Position numbers and translations under genes: made by a program. Below, one piece after another: positions 50,728 through 61,071 of a stretch of 64,000 bases of DNA. The notes beneath the pieces are model-generated. The model did not search any database. It saw nothing but the letters and a program-made list of their open reading frames with translations, and was not told where the DNA came from. The stretch is taken from positions 22,033 through 86,032 of the forward strand of contig JAITTL010000020.1 of the NCBI GenBank assembly GCA_031286985.1, in the 5' to 3' direction. Source of the DNA: Endomicrobium sp. (GTDB taxonomy: Bacteria > Elusimicrobiota > Endomicrobiia > Endomicrobiales > Endomicrobiaceae). Positions within the stretch are counted from its first letter, which is position 1. Every line of letters begins with the position of its first letter.

Positions 50728-52806
50728 ATGAAACAAATAAAATCAAAAGAAGATTCTTTTTTTAGGTTCCTTGTAGTTATGCTTATTGCTGCCTTTTTGG
50801 TTATATCAGTTGGAAAATTCACATCAAATTTTATATATAACCTTCCGTCTATACAGCAACTAGGCGATTATACTCCTAATTTGTCTACCAAGATCTACGA
50901 TAAAGATAATAATTTGATAGCTGAACTTTTTGACGAAAGACGTGTTCTAGCATCAATAAATGCTATTCCTGTCAACCTACAAAATGCTTTTATAGCTATT
51001 GAAGATAACGATTTTTTTAAACATTGGGGAATTTCATTGAAAGGGATCTTTCGTGCCTTTTCAAAGATATTGTTAAAAAGAAAGATTGTAGAGGGAGGTT
51101 CCACTATAACGCAACAGCTTGCTAAAACTATGTTTTTAACTCGCAATAAAACGTTGCTTAGAAAAATAAAAGAAATTTTTCTGACAATACAGTTCGAGAA
51201 AAATTTGTCAAAAAATGAGATTTTGCAATTTTATATGAATCAAATATATTTCGGTAATGGAGCACATGGAGTTCAATCTGCAGCCGAAGTGTATTTTAAT
51301 AAAGATATACAAGATTTAAATCTCGCAGAATGCACAACTCTTGCTGCAATACCTAAACATCCTAATTATTATAATCCTTTTAAAAATGCAAAGGCATCAC
51401 TTGTAAGAAGAAATCTTATTCTGGCAAAAATGCATGAACTTGGCTATATCACAAAAAAACAGAAAAAAGAGGCCTTAAAATTTACGTTGCCAATAAAAAA
51501 AATTGTAACAAAAGAAGAAAAAAGAAGTTATTTTATAGAATTTTTGAAAATAATGCTTGAACCAAAATATGGAGCTGATATTTTATTCAAAGCTGGGCTT
51601 TCGATTTACACAACTCTTGATATGCAGGCACAGGTGGCTGCTGAAAAGGCAGTTGAGGATGCGTTGGCAAAATTTGATGAAAGTAAATTAGAATCTTTTA
51701 AAAAAAAGAACAAAAATCCTGTTAAAATACAGGGTGCTCTTATAGCTCTTGACCCCAAAAATGGCGCAATAAGGGCAATGGTTGGTGGGCGTAGTTTTAA
51801 AGAATCTCAATTTAATAGAGCATTTCAGGCAAAAAGACAAGCAGGATCTATCTTTAAACCTTTTGTATACCTTACGGCAATAAAGGAAGCAGATTTTACT
51901 CCTGCAACTATTGTTGAAGACGAACCACTAGTTTTTATCCGTAAAGGAAACTCTTGGAATTTGGTTTCAAGAGATATAACGACTTTTGAAACAATTGCAG
52001 AAACTGTACCTGAAAAGAGCTTGATTAACACAAATAAAATATGGGTACCGGTAAATTACAATAACACAAAACCTAAAGGTCCTATAACTTTAAGAAAAGC
52101 TATTGCTGTATCACCAAATCTTTGTGCTGTTGAAACGATCATGAAAATAACCCCTATAAAAGTTATACAAACCGCTAGAAGTTTGGGGATAACAACCCCT
52201 CTTACAAACTCTTTCCCTCTTGCTTTAGGCTCAAGCGACGTGACTTTACAAGAAATGGTTTCGGCATTTGCAACATTGGCGTCAAATGGTATTAAAACCA
52301 TTCCTTACGTTATAACAAAAATAACCGATAGAGACGGCAAAATTATAGAAGAGACCATTCCTGAACAAAAGGAAGTCCTTTCTGCTCAAAATTGTTTTAT
52401 TATTACCAATATGCTTAGAGGCGTTATAGAAAGAGGAAGTGGTTGGATGGCAAAAAGCTTAGGAAGACCTTGTGCAGGAAAAACCGGAACAACAAGCAAC
52501 TCAAGCGATGCATGGTTCATAGGATACACCCCTCAACTTGTTGCTGGAGTGTGGGTAGGTTATGACGACCGTTCAATATCACTAGGATCTGCGGTTTCAG
52601 GGGGCGTAATTGCCTGCCCAATATGGACACAATTTATGAAGGAAGCTCTAGATGGAAAACCTATACTGGATTTTATTGTACCTGAAAATATTGAATGGAG
52701 CTTAATCGACCCCAAGACTGGGCTTCTTGCATTAGGCAAAACTCCAGGTGCATTTCTAGAAGCATTTAAAACTGGAACTGCACCAACAGAATATTATGAC
52801 CAATAA
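50728..52806 (+). CDS. Penicillin-binding protein 1A (transglycosylase/transpeptidase); likely internal start of ORF 50578-52806
   Basis: FIAIEDNDFFKHWGIS, EGGSTITQQLAKTMFL, KRQAGSIFKPFVYLTA, GKTGTTSNSSDAWFIGYTPQLVAGVWVGYD. Confidence 0.94.
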   Translation: MKQIKSKEDSFFRFLVVMLIAAFLVISVGKFTSNFIYNLPSIQQLGDYTPNLSTKIYDKDNNLIAELFDERRVLASINAIPVNLQNAFIAIEDNDFFKHWGISLKGIFRAFSKILLKRKIVEGGSTITQQLAKTMFLTRNKTLLRKIKEIFLTIQFEKNLSKNEILQFYMNQIYFGNGAHGVQSAAEVYFNKDIQDLNLAECTTLAAIPKHPNYYNPFKNAKASLVRRNLILAKMHELGYITKKQKKEALKFTLPIKKIVTKEEKRSYFIEFLKIMLEPKYGADILFKAGLSIYTTLDMQAQVAAEKAVEDALAKFDESKLESFKKKNKNPVKIQGALIALDPKNGAIRAMVGGRSFKESQFNRAFQAKRQAGSIFKPFVYLTAIKEADFTPATIVEDEPLVFIRKGNSWNLVSRDITTFETIAETVPEKSLINTNKIWVPVNYNNTKPKGPITLRKAIAVSPNLCAVETIMKITPIKVIQTARSLGITTPLTNSFPLALGSSDVTLQEMVSAFATLASNGIKTIPYVITKITDRDGKIIEETIPEQKEVLSAQNCFIITNMLRGVIERGSGWMAKSLGRPCAGKTGTTSNSSDAWFIGYTPQLVAGVWVGYDDRSISLGSAVSGGVIACPIWTQFMKEALDGKPILDFIVPENIEWSLIDPKTGLLALGKTPGAFLEAFKTGTAPTEYYDQ

Positions 52807-52836
52807 AGATTAAACGCAAAAATTCAGATATTTAAC

Positions 52837-54303
52837 TTACTCAAAAATTATTTTATATTCTTCACGTGGTATGCTATAGTCGGCTTTAATGTCGAAGTCA
52901 GCACTAAATAGCTTTTTGAGTCTTGACGTTCTTTCTTTAAAATATTCAACAACGTCTGGATTTAATTTTATTTTTATCTTATCATGAAAACTATCAATCT
53001 TCAATTGTGTTATTTCATCACATACGTTAATAAAAATTGATTCTTTGGAAAGAACATACCCCAACCCATGACAAACATGACACATATCCCCAAGAAGAGA
53101 AAACAGCGATTCTCTTTTTCTTTGCCGTGTCATTTCTATTAAACCAAGTCTTGTTATAGGCCATATTTTTATTTTAGCCTTATCTCCTCTTGTAGCCTCA
53201 CGAAGCTTTTCTAAAACTTTTTGTTTGTTAGCATTTTTTCTCATATCTATAAAATCTATGACAATTATGCCGCCAATATTTCTAAGCCTCAACTGCCTTG
53301 CCACTTCTTGAGCAGCCTCAAGATTTGTAAGAGCAGCCGTATCTTCTTGCGAAGATTCCGCAGTAAATTTACCACTATTAACATCTATCGCACAAAGAGA
53401 TTCTGCTTCCTGTATTATAAGATAACCACCAGACTGAAGTTTTACTCTATTTGAACGTAGCCTCTCTATTTCTTCCGTGATACCATATGCTTTAAATATA
53501 GGTAATCTTCCATCGTAAGATACAATTTTACCAATCGATTCTGGTGATACTATTTTTATGAATTCTTTAACACTTTTAAATTCTCTTTTGGAATCTATAT
53601 GCATAAGCACAACATCATCTGTAAAATAATCCCTTACCGTTTGAAAAACTACACCTAAATCTTTGTGTATAAGAGTAGTTGACTGTGCAACTTTACATTT
53701 TTTTACTATGGACGCCCAAAGCCTTACTAAATATCTTATTTCGGCCTCAATTTCCGTTTTTGTAGATTCCTCAGCTTCTGTTCTAACTATTATGCCACCC
53801 TCGATATCTTTTTTGACCTCTGTGACTATTTTTTTTAATCTGTCATACTCTTGACCATCTTCAATGTTTTTTGATACACCTATGTTGTCACTGAAAGGCA
53901 TATATACCACAAGTCTCCCCGGAAGAGAAATATCCATAGTTACCTTAGGACCCTTGGTACCTATTGGTTCTTTATAAACCTGAACTATAATATTTTGGCC
54001 TACTTTAACTATATCTTTGATATCTTTTTCATGATTCTGCGATATCATATCATCAACATCAAGATATGCACTTTTGCCAAAACCTATATCTACAAATGCA
54101 GATCCAAGCGCTGGAACAACATTTTGTACAGTTCCTTTGTAAATATTGTTTAATATTTTCTCAGATTCTCTTCTTTCAATAAACAAATCAAACAATTTAC
54201 CGTTTTCAACTACAGCAACTTTTGTTTCTTCTAGCGTCCTATTAACTATTATTTCTTTTTTCACTCCATCCCTCTTTATGTTTAACCAGACCGACGATAA
54301 CAT
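52837..54303 (-). CDS. rng: Ribonuclease G/E family protein
   Basis: NIYKGTVQNVVPALGSAFVDIGFGKSAYL, AIDVNSGKFT, IGGIIVIDFIDM, ITRLGLIEMTRQRKRESL, CHVCHGLG. Confidence 0.95.
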   Translation of the reverse strand: MLSSVWLNIKRDGVKKEIIVNRTLEETKVAVVENGKLFDLFIERRESEKILNNIYKGTVQNVVPALGSAFVDIGFGKSAYLDVDDMISQNHEKDIKDIVKVGQNIIVQVYKEPIGTKGPKVTMDISLPGRLVVYMPFSDNIGVSKNIEDGQEYDRLKKIVTEVKKDIEGGIIVRTEAEESTKTEIEAEIRYLVRLWASIVKKCKVAQSTTLIHKDLGVVFQTVRDYFTDDVVLMHIDSKREFKSVKEFIKIVSPESIGKIVSYDGRLPIFKAYGITEEIERLRSNRVKLQSGGYLIIQEAESLCAIDVNSGKFTAESSQEDTAALTNLEAAQEVARQLRLRNIGGIIVIDFIDMRKNANKQKVLEKLREATRGDKAKIKIWPITRLGLIEMTRQRKRESLFSLLGDMCHVCHGLGYVLSKESIFINVCDEITQLKIDSFHDKIKIKLNPDVVEYFKERTSRLKKLFSADFDIKADYSIPREEYKIIFE

Positions 54304-54345
54304 TCATCGCTGTCAGAGCAATTATAACGTTCAACTACACAAAGT

Positions 54346-56871
54346 CTATAAATTATGGATTTGCCCATTTTTTGCTTCAATATATAGTTCTGTTCTTTCT
54401 ATAGCGTATATTTTTGCATAATTTTCTGACATTTCCAATAATTTTTGCAAAATCGCTTCAGGTTTAACAGCTTTCCCATTACCAAAACGAAGTTGTAACT
54501 TCAAAATTCCATTGTCATTTTCAAAAGATCTTATCAAAGGCTTAGCATCGATATCAATTGTTTTTCCCTTTTTTGTTTTCTTTATTAAAATCTTATCCAT
54601 CAACAAAAATTTATCTATTTCCATTTGCGAAATGTCAACATTTTTTATTTCATACTCTGCAACATTTGACAAAGTATCTATTGTAGGAAAGGATAGTGGC
54701 ACTTTTTCTACACTTAGCAACAGAAACCCTTTTGGGAGCACATTAGAAATTTTTATTTTTACATCTTCAACGCTGACGTTTTGTGTAAAATATAATTCCA
54801 TATATTCACTTGAACTTTCATATCCTACAGGAAGAGGTAGACTATAAGATGATTTAACTTTTGGACTAAATCCTGCTGTAAACGCCACAGGTAGGTTAGA
54901 ACGTCTTGCAGCCCTTCTAAGTACTTCTATCTGTTCCAAATGAGATACGAATCTAACTATCCCTTTCTTTGAAAAACGAAGTCTCAATCGCGTAACAGGT
55001 GATAGCACTGACATTTTAGGATCAATATAATCTTTCGGCAATAAAGTTTCTGTATCAAATTGACTGAAATTAGACTTATTGGAATCAATTTTAGCTTCAG
55101 ACTCAGATTTAGATGTTGGAAAATTATAAAATCCATCATCGACAGATTCATTTATTCCATTTATGTAATCTGCATATAGTTCTTTTTTTGTTACACCAAA
55201 ATTTAAATGGTCCCATGGCAAAATTTCATCATAATTTTTGCTTCTATACAAATAAAAATCTAAATCTATGTTACTTTCTGCAATTGACTCATCCCATATA
55301 TTACTATTTAATTTATCAGCCCATTGATCAAATCTAGCACCTTTTTGCCATGCTTTGTAAATTACAGATGAAAGGCGTCTATCACCCTTTGCGATCAGAG
55401 CTTCTAAAACACTGGCTTTATGGTTATGTGCTTTTACATTTGCTGGAAGTAATTTATTTAAAACATTTATTTTTTGCTTTATTTCGTCAACGCTTACCAT
55501 AGGAAACCACTGAAACGCCGTCTGTGCTTTTGGTACAAAAGGGGAAATGGTGACAGTAAAATTTAACCCTAACGCTTTCTTTTTAATAAGCTTTATAAGA
55601 CGTTCTATACATAATATATCTTCATCAGTTTCTGTTGGAAGACCTATCATAAAATAAAGTTTTATGATTTTCCAGCCCATGGCATTTGCTGTTAGCAAAG
55701 TTTTAATAATTTGCTCTTGAGAAAGGTATTTCCCTATTACGTTACGCAATCTATCTGAACCTGCTTCAGGCGCAAAAGTAAGAGTAGGTCTTTTGCTTTT
55801 ATTGATATACTGGGCCAACCTAAGAGAGCGTTCATTACATCTTAAAGATGGCAAAGAAATATTGAGATTGGATTTACCGTACAAATTATTTGTTTCTATC
55901 AGTAATTTATCTAAATTCCTATAATCACTACACGATAGAGATGAAAAAGTAATCTCCTCAAATCCTGTGGATTCTATGCCTTTTTTTACAAAATATAGCA
56001 ATCTTTCAAGCGATCTTTGCCTCCATGGTCTATAATATTTAGATGCCTGGCAGAAACGGCATCGTCCAGGACATCCTCTTGCAACTTCAATATTTAACCT
56101 ATTATGTACAGTTTCTACAAAAGGGATTATTTTTTTTTCTGGAAAATATAAATTTTCGAGATTTGAAAGTCTTTTTTTTATGATGGGTTTTATATCCTCA
56201 GACACAGGAGTCACACAACCAATGGTATCGTCGCAATTATACTTAACATCATAAAAAGACGGCACATACACACCATCTATTTTTGATAATCTTTTTAAAA
56301 TTTCTATTTTCGGCAGTTTTGCTGATTTCAATTCTTTACATACATTTATTATCTCCTCAATACCCTCCTCACCATCACCTAAAACAAAGAGGTCAAAAAA
56401 ATCACAAAAAGGTTCAGGATTAGTTAAAGCAGGGCCTCCACCAATCACAAGAGGTTCATTATCCTTTCTATCTTTTTGAAATATTGAAATTTTTGCTAAA
56501 TCTAGAATGTTAACTATATTTGTGGCAACAAGCTCACATTGAAGCGTAAAACCCAAAATGTCAAAGCTTTTTAAATCGCTATGTGACTCCAAAGAAAAAA
56601 GATCAATACCTTTTTCTCTTAAAATATTTTCCATATCATCACCAGGAGCAAAAACTCTTTCGCAACGTGCAAGTTTTTTTTCGTTAATCAGATGGTAAAG
56701 AATTTCAAGACCTAAATTTGAAGCTCCCACCTCATAAATATCAGGGAAGCACAAAACCACAGAAAAACCAGAAGACATGTCTACTTGGTATGAATTTAAC
56801 TCATTGGCTATATATCTTGCAGGTTTTTGCACAAGACTTAATATTTCATCAATTTGAGATAAATTTTTCAT
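54346..56871 (-). CDS. B12-binding-type radical SAM protein with C-terminal DUF2344-like domain
   Basis: VARGCPGRCRFCQASKYYRPWRQRS; LRFSKKGIVRFVSHLEQIEVLRRAARRSNLPVAFTAGFSPKVKSSYSLPLPVG. Confidence 0.92.
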   Translation of the reverse strand: MKNLSQIDEILSLVQKPARYIANELNSYQVDMSSGFSVVLCFPDIYEVGASNLGLEILYHLINEKKLARCERVFAPGDDMENILREKGIDLFSLESHSDLKSFDILGFTLQCELVATNIVNILDLAKISIFQKDRKDNEPLVIGGGPALTNPEPFCDFFDLFVLGDGEEGIEEIINVCKELKSAKLPKIEILKRLSKIDGVYVPSFYDVKYNCDDTIGCVTPVSEDIKPIIKKRLSNLENLYFPEKKIIPFVETVHNRLNIEVARGCPGRCRFCQASKYYRPWRQRSLERLLYFVKKGIESTGFEEITFSSLSCSDYRNLDKLLIETNNLYGKSNLNISLPSLRCNERSLRLAQYINKSKRPTLTFAPEAGSDRLRNVIGKYLSQEQIIKTLLTANAMGWKIIKLYFMIGLPTETDEDILCIERLIKLIKKKALGLNFTVTISPFVPKAQTAFQWFPMVSVDEIKQKINVLNKLLPANVKAHNHKASVLEALIAKGDRRLSSVIYKAWQKGARFDQWADKLNSNIWDESIAESNIDLDFYLYRSKNYDEILPWDHLNFGVTKKELYADYINGINESVDDGFYNFPTSKSESEAKIDSNKSNFSQFDTETLLPKDYIDPKMSVLSPVTRLRLRFSKKGIVRFVSHLEQIEVLRRAARRSNLPVAFTAGFSPKVKSSYSLPLPVGYESSSEYMELYFTQNVSVEDVKIKISNVLPKGFLLLSVEKVPLSFPTIDTLSNVAEYEIKNVDISQMEIDKFLLMDKILIKKTKKGKTIDIDAKPLIRSFENDNGILKLQLRFGNGKAVKPEAILQKLLEMSENYAKIYAIERTELYIEAKNGQIHNL

Positions 56872-57220
56872 AATTTAAACGTCTCGTCATACAGAACTCA
56901 ATAGAAGACCAGGCTATATTTAGTAATCATCCATTGGCAACAATCACAAACATATTCATCCAATGGCACCCTATTAAAAATGCGTATCGTTTTGTATCAC
57001 TTATCACTGCTTTTTGTCAAATGCTTGAAAGTGTATGTGCCACCAAAAAATATGCAAATGACAATTCCTTATATTTTTATATTATTTTAATAACATCAAA
57101 CAAATGCCAAAAGGGCTTTATGAGGCAACTGCAGAAAATATACCTAGATAATGAACTTAGTAAGTAGCGATTATATGTTATAATAGCCGTGATTCTAGAT
57201 TTTACCATGGTTCCTTAATA

Positions 57221-58987
57221 ATGCACGAATATCAATTACTTGAGATAATGGGGATAGGGTTTGCCTTAGCGCTTGCGTTTGGATTTATAACGCAAAAGTT
57301 GGGTCTTTCTTCTATTGTTGGATATCTTTTAGCCGGATTCTTGATAGGCCCAATTTCACCGATATTTATAGCAGACTATAATTTGGCATTTCAACTCTCA
57401 GAAGCAGGTGTTATTCTTTTAATGTTTGGTGTTGGTCTACACTTCAAAATGGATGATCTTGTAGCTGTTAAAGGTGTTGCTGTACCAGGAGCAATTATAC
57501 AAAGTGGTATTGTAACCATACTTGGAACGTTTATTGGTACTGCCTTTGGTCTTGATCTAAAAGCTGCACTTATACTTGGATTTGGACTTGCTGTAGCAAG
57601 CACTGTAGTACTCATAAGAGTTTTGGAAGATAGTGATACCACCAATACAGTACAGGGACACGTAGCTGTGGGTTGGCTTGTTGTAGAAGATATTTTGACA
57701 GTGTTAATACTTGTTATCCTTCCGAGCCTTTCTGTAGTATTATCAAATTTAGGCACCATGACAGGAAGCATTGAAATACTTAAAGCAATAGGAATTGCCT
57801 TGGCACGTATTGCCATGTTATGGATTTTAGTTATGGAGGGCGGCGGACGATTTGTTCCTTGGCTTTTGTCAAAGATCGTAAAAACTCGTTCCCAAGAACT
57901 TTTTACATTAGCAGTTTTAGTCATAGCTTTTGCGACTGCAATTATTGCTGCCATAGTGTTTCAGACATCATTTGCCTTAGGTGCATTTTTAGGGGGAATG
58001 GTTGTCGGAAAAAGCAAGGTTAGCCATCAAGCAGGCGCTGATATTCTTCCGTTAAGAGATGCTTTTGCAGTTTTGTTTTTTCTTGCTGTTGGCATGTTAC
58101 TCGATTTAAAATTTATAGTTGAATACCCATTAGTCATATGTGCCTGCCTTGCCATTGTTTTGCTTATCAAGCCATTAACAGCACTAATTGTGGTAACTAT
58201 TTTAGGATATTCAACAAAAACAGCCCTTACTGTAGCCGCGGGACTAGCACAGGTTGGAGAATTTTCATTCATCTTAGCCCAAGAGGCAAAACGATTAAAC
58301 CTTGCTGGGGATACCGTTTATAATGTGATAGTGGTATGTGCTATTGTATCGATAACTTTTAATCCCTCAATTTTTAAAAAAATACCCGCAATAGAAAATT
58401 TTTTACGTTCTAAGAAAAACTTATGGAAAATTCTAAATTTTGCTGTTGATAAAAAGATGAGCAAAAGTAATAAAAATAAAGAGCTTGCAAAAAATTTACT
58501 TCCAACGAAAGAATACCTTGCGAAAAAAACAGCCATAGTTGTAGGCTACGGCCCCACAGGTAAGAAAATTATAAAAGCATTGGTAGATCATGGGGTAAGC
58601 CCAATTGTAATTGAAATAAATATAGATACCGTAAATACATTGAGTTCGCAAGGGCAAGTTGTAATATACGGAAATTCAGCAAAAAAAGATATTTTACTGG
58701 CTGCTGGTATAAAAAACGCGGACTACTTAATTATCACAATACCTTCCTTAAACATCACATTGGAAACTGCATCTGTTGCTTATACTTTAAATCCCAAAAC
58801 ACGCATACTTGCAAGAGCTCGATTTTTGGATCATAGAGAAAGTTTGAAGCAAACAGGGATCTCTGCAATTGCGTTTGAAGAAGAAGAAGTTGCAAAAGCA
58901 CTGACTTCTCTATTACTTGATGACCTAGAGCAACAAAGTTTGCTTGCAGCAGCAGCTGAAATCGCTGAACAACCGGGTAATAAGTGA
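57221..58987 (+). CDS. Cation:proton antiporter (CPA2/Kef-like) with C-terminal TrkA-N domain
   Basis: LGLSSIVGYLLAGFLIGP, 12-TM-like; AIVVGYGPTGKKIIKALVDHGVSPIVIEINIDTV. Confidence 0.94.
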   Translation: MHEYQLLEIMGIGFALALAFGFITQKLGLSSIVGYLLAGFLIGPISPIFIADYNLAFQLSEAGVILLMFGVGLHFKMDDLVAVKGVAVPGAIIQSGIVTILGTFIGTAFGLDLKAALILGFGLAVASTVVLIRVLEDSDTTNTVQGHVAVGWLVVEDILTVLILVILPSLSVVLSNLGTMTGSIEILKAIGIALARIAMLWILVMEGGGRFVPWLLSKIVKTRSQELFTLAVLVIAFATAIIAAIVFQTSFALGAFLGGMVVGKSKVSHQAGADILPLRDAFAVLFFLAVGMLLDLKFIVEYPLVICACLAIVLLIKPLTALIVVTILGYSTKTALTVAAGLAQVGEFSFILAQEAKRLNLAGDTVYNVIVVCAIVSITFNPSIFKKIPAIENFLRSKKNLWKILNFAVDKKMSKSNKNKELAKNLLPTKEYLAKKTAIVVGYGPTGKKIIKALVDHGVSPIVIEINIDTVNTLSSQGQVVIYGNSAKKDILLAAGIKNADYLIITIPSLNITLETASVAYTLNPKTRILARARFLDHRESLKQTGISAIAFEEEEVAKALTSLLLDDLEQQSLLAAAAEIAEQPGNK

Positions 58988-59505
58988 ATATGAATGTAGT
59001 CAAAGGAAAATGCACAGTAGCGCTATTTTTTACTATTTTGATGTTTGCGCATTCAGTTCTGTTTGCTCAAAAAAAAGAACATATTTTCAAAATTGTAAGA
59101 AATAAAAATAGTAATATTTTCAATTTTGATGTTATTTTAAGAGATGATGATACCATAACTATAGATGCTTATTGGATCATGAATACGGAACATGGTCAGC
59201 GTAAAAAAATGTCCTTGACTGAAAAAAAAGCTTATGGATATACCATAAAACATAATATTGCTGGCCATTACGATCTAATTTTGACAGCTGTACCAAGTAA
59301 AATTATAAAAATTGTTAAGACTTCCAATGGAATTAAAGCAATAATTAAAATAAATGAAAAAGAAGCATATCTTTCAACGGTATATATTTTTGCAAAGAAC
59401 GATTTTATAATGCCTAAGGTACTATATTATACCATTACAGGTGAAGACATATGTACTGGAGCCAAGGTTACAGAAAAGATAAATTTAATTCAACAACGCA
59501 AGTAA
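58984..59505 (+). CDS. Exported DUF4833-like protein
   Basis: Signal peptide; IFKIVRNKNSNIFNFDVILRDDDTITIDAYWIMNTEHGQRKKMSLTEKKAYGY. Confidence 0.65.
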   Translation: MNMNVVKGKCTVALFFTILMFAHSVLFAQKKEHIFKIVRNKNSNIFNFDVILRDDDTITIDAYWIMNTEHGQRKKMSLTEKKAYGYTIKHNIAGHYDLILTAVPSKIIKIVKTSNGIKAIIKINEKEAYLSTVYIFAKNDFIMPKVLYYTITGEDICTGAKVTEKINLIQQRK

Positions 59506-59918
59506 GTTTGTGAAAAGCTATTTTTACAATGGGTTTTATGTATAGAATTAAAAATTTTCTTTATTTATCGGCGATAATTCTTGATTCTTTACATTCGTCT
59601 AATTTATGTAATTTTTACGTTTACAAATAGCGTATATTATTTATAAACGATATGAAAATTCCATGAAGAAAAATAAAAGGTATATTTAGCACCTACTTAA
59701 GAAAACGAAGCATGTATAGGACGGTTTAACCTTAAGACAGTGGCTCGTAAATACTTAAATCAAAATGATTTTCTATAATAACGATAAAATCAGTAAAAAC
59801 CTGTTCATTGTACAATATCCAAAAAATCCAACATATTATATAACCTTCCACACGTTTGACGAAATATGCCATTTTTGTTAAAATGCCGACGTGTTTGTAG
59901 ATTTTTGCGCGTAGATTT

Positions 59919-59992
59919 GTCTCCGTAGCTCAATTGGATAGAGCAACTGCCTTCTAAGCAGTAGGTTACGTGTTCAACTCACGTCGGAGACA
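59919..59992 (+). tRNA. tRNA-Arg(TCT)
   Basis: GTCTCCGTAGCTCAATTGGATAGAGCAACTGCCTTCTAAGCAGTAGGTTACGTGTTCAACTCACGTCGGAGACA. Confidence 0.95.
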
Positions 59993-60000
59993 TGCTTCTT

Positions 60001-60075
60001 GGTGACTGTAGCTCAATTGGTTAGAGCGTCGGTTTGTGGAGCCGAAGGTTGCGGGTTCAAGTCCCGTCAGCCACC
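60001..60075 (+). tRNA. tRNA-His(GTG), with A4-C69 acceptor mismatch
   Basis: G-1 + GTGACTGTAGCTCAATTGGTTAGAGCGTCGGTTTGTGGAGCCGAAGGTTGCGGGTTCAAGTCCCGTCAGCCAC + C73. Confidence 0.92.
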
Positions 60076-60299
60076 CGTTTGTTGACAACTATACTTAACC
60101 AAATCGAAAAATTAAATTAATTGTAGGGCAATTATGGGGATTATTTAACAAAATAGTTTATACGTTTTTGCCAAAAACCATGAAAAAAGATTGCTCAAAG
60201 TGCAAGAATTTGCAAAAACACAGTTTTACAAATTGATTGTATACATTGTGCTTCGATTTTTGGTGTTAAGAATCATCCTGATTTCTGATGAAGATGAAG

Positions 60300-60530
60300 C
60301 CGACAAGCTGGATTTAAGAACAATTGTGTAAGAATGAAAAAAAGTGGCAGCATCTATGGAACTCAGCTTCAAATCCAAATGATGTAGCCCATGCTGAACG
60401 TTTGACTTTTGTATGCCCTTCTTCGAAAGAACAAGCTAGATCAAATAACAACTGGATCGATCAAATCCAAGCAAAAGAAAAAATGATCTTGCTTTTTAAA
60501 GGAGTAATGTATAGAAGAATTTTATTCTAA
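60300..60530 (+). pseudogene. GTP-type phosphoenolpyruvate carboxykinase fragment
   Basis: SNPNDVAHAERLTFVCPSSKEQARSNNNWIDQIQAKEKMILLFKGVMYRRILF resembles the PEPCK(GTP) segment (S/T)DPxDVARxE...CxxxKEQAGPxNNWxDPxxA...MKGRTMYVIPF, then stops. Confidence 0.65.
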
Positions 60531-60626
60531 ATTTAATAACAAGATATCACAGAAATTAAAGCAAAATTAGGCATATAAAGTTTTTTTCTGTTCAACAATG
60601 ATACTTGAAAACAGCGATAAATGCTC

Positions 60627-60776
60627 TTATGCAGGCGCAAAACGTTCATACACGAATTTTGCGATTGCCGTAATCATGAAAGATAAAAAAATAATTATCA
60701 CAATACATACAAGACAGCACAATATTATTGATCGATAATGGCTTAATTTATTAAGTATTTTTTTTAATTTTTTCAT
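60627..60776 (-). CDS. Putative 49-aa single-TM small membrane protein (absent from the ORF track)
   Basis: MKKLKKILNKLSHYRSIILCCLVCIVIIIFLSFMITAIAKFVYERFAPA*, translated codon by codon from the minus strand; upstream AAATGGTGAAAAATG gives a possible SD. Confidence 0.5.
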   Translation of the reverse strand: MKKLKKILNKLSHYRSIILCCLVCIVIIIFLSFMITAIAKFVYERFAPA

Positions 60777-60823
60777 TTTTTCACCATTTTTATGCATTTA
60801 GTTTTTTGTTAACAAATTTTCAA

Positions 60824-60859
60824 GTATCAAAAATTGATACGTTCTTTAAGAATTGATAC
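60824..60859. promoter_or_regulatory. Operator-like cluster: GTATCAA-AAA-TTGATAC inverted repeat plus a further TTGATAC
   Basis: GTATCAA 60824-60830, TTGATAC 60834-60840, TTGATAC 60853-60859, between the minus-strand small ORF and the XRE repressor. Confidence 0.5.
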
Positions 60860-61071
60860 AATACGACGTTGTTAAATTTTTACAGCTTCGAGTTGCAAAA
60901 AATAGACCGTGTTGTACTCTTTTTTTGAAGCTCGCGATGATGCTTAATGTCCAGTAAGTATTTAAATTTCGCTTCAATCAAAAAATGTATCCTATACAGA
61001 TATATTGTACATTAAAAAGATGTTTTTGTCAAGCAAAATTTTGTAGTCGATAACACGCTGCGGGAATAAAA

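Noticed and set aside
57391-57954. 187-aa minus-strand ORF
   Set aside because: Antisense to the clear CPA2 antiporter gene; low-complexity Thr/Ser/Pro-rich translation typical of an antisense shadow ORF.
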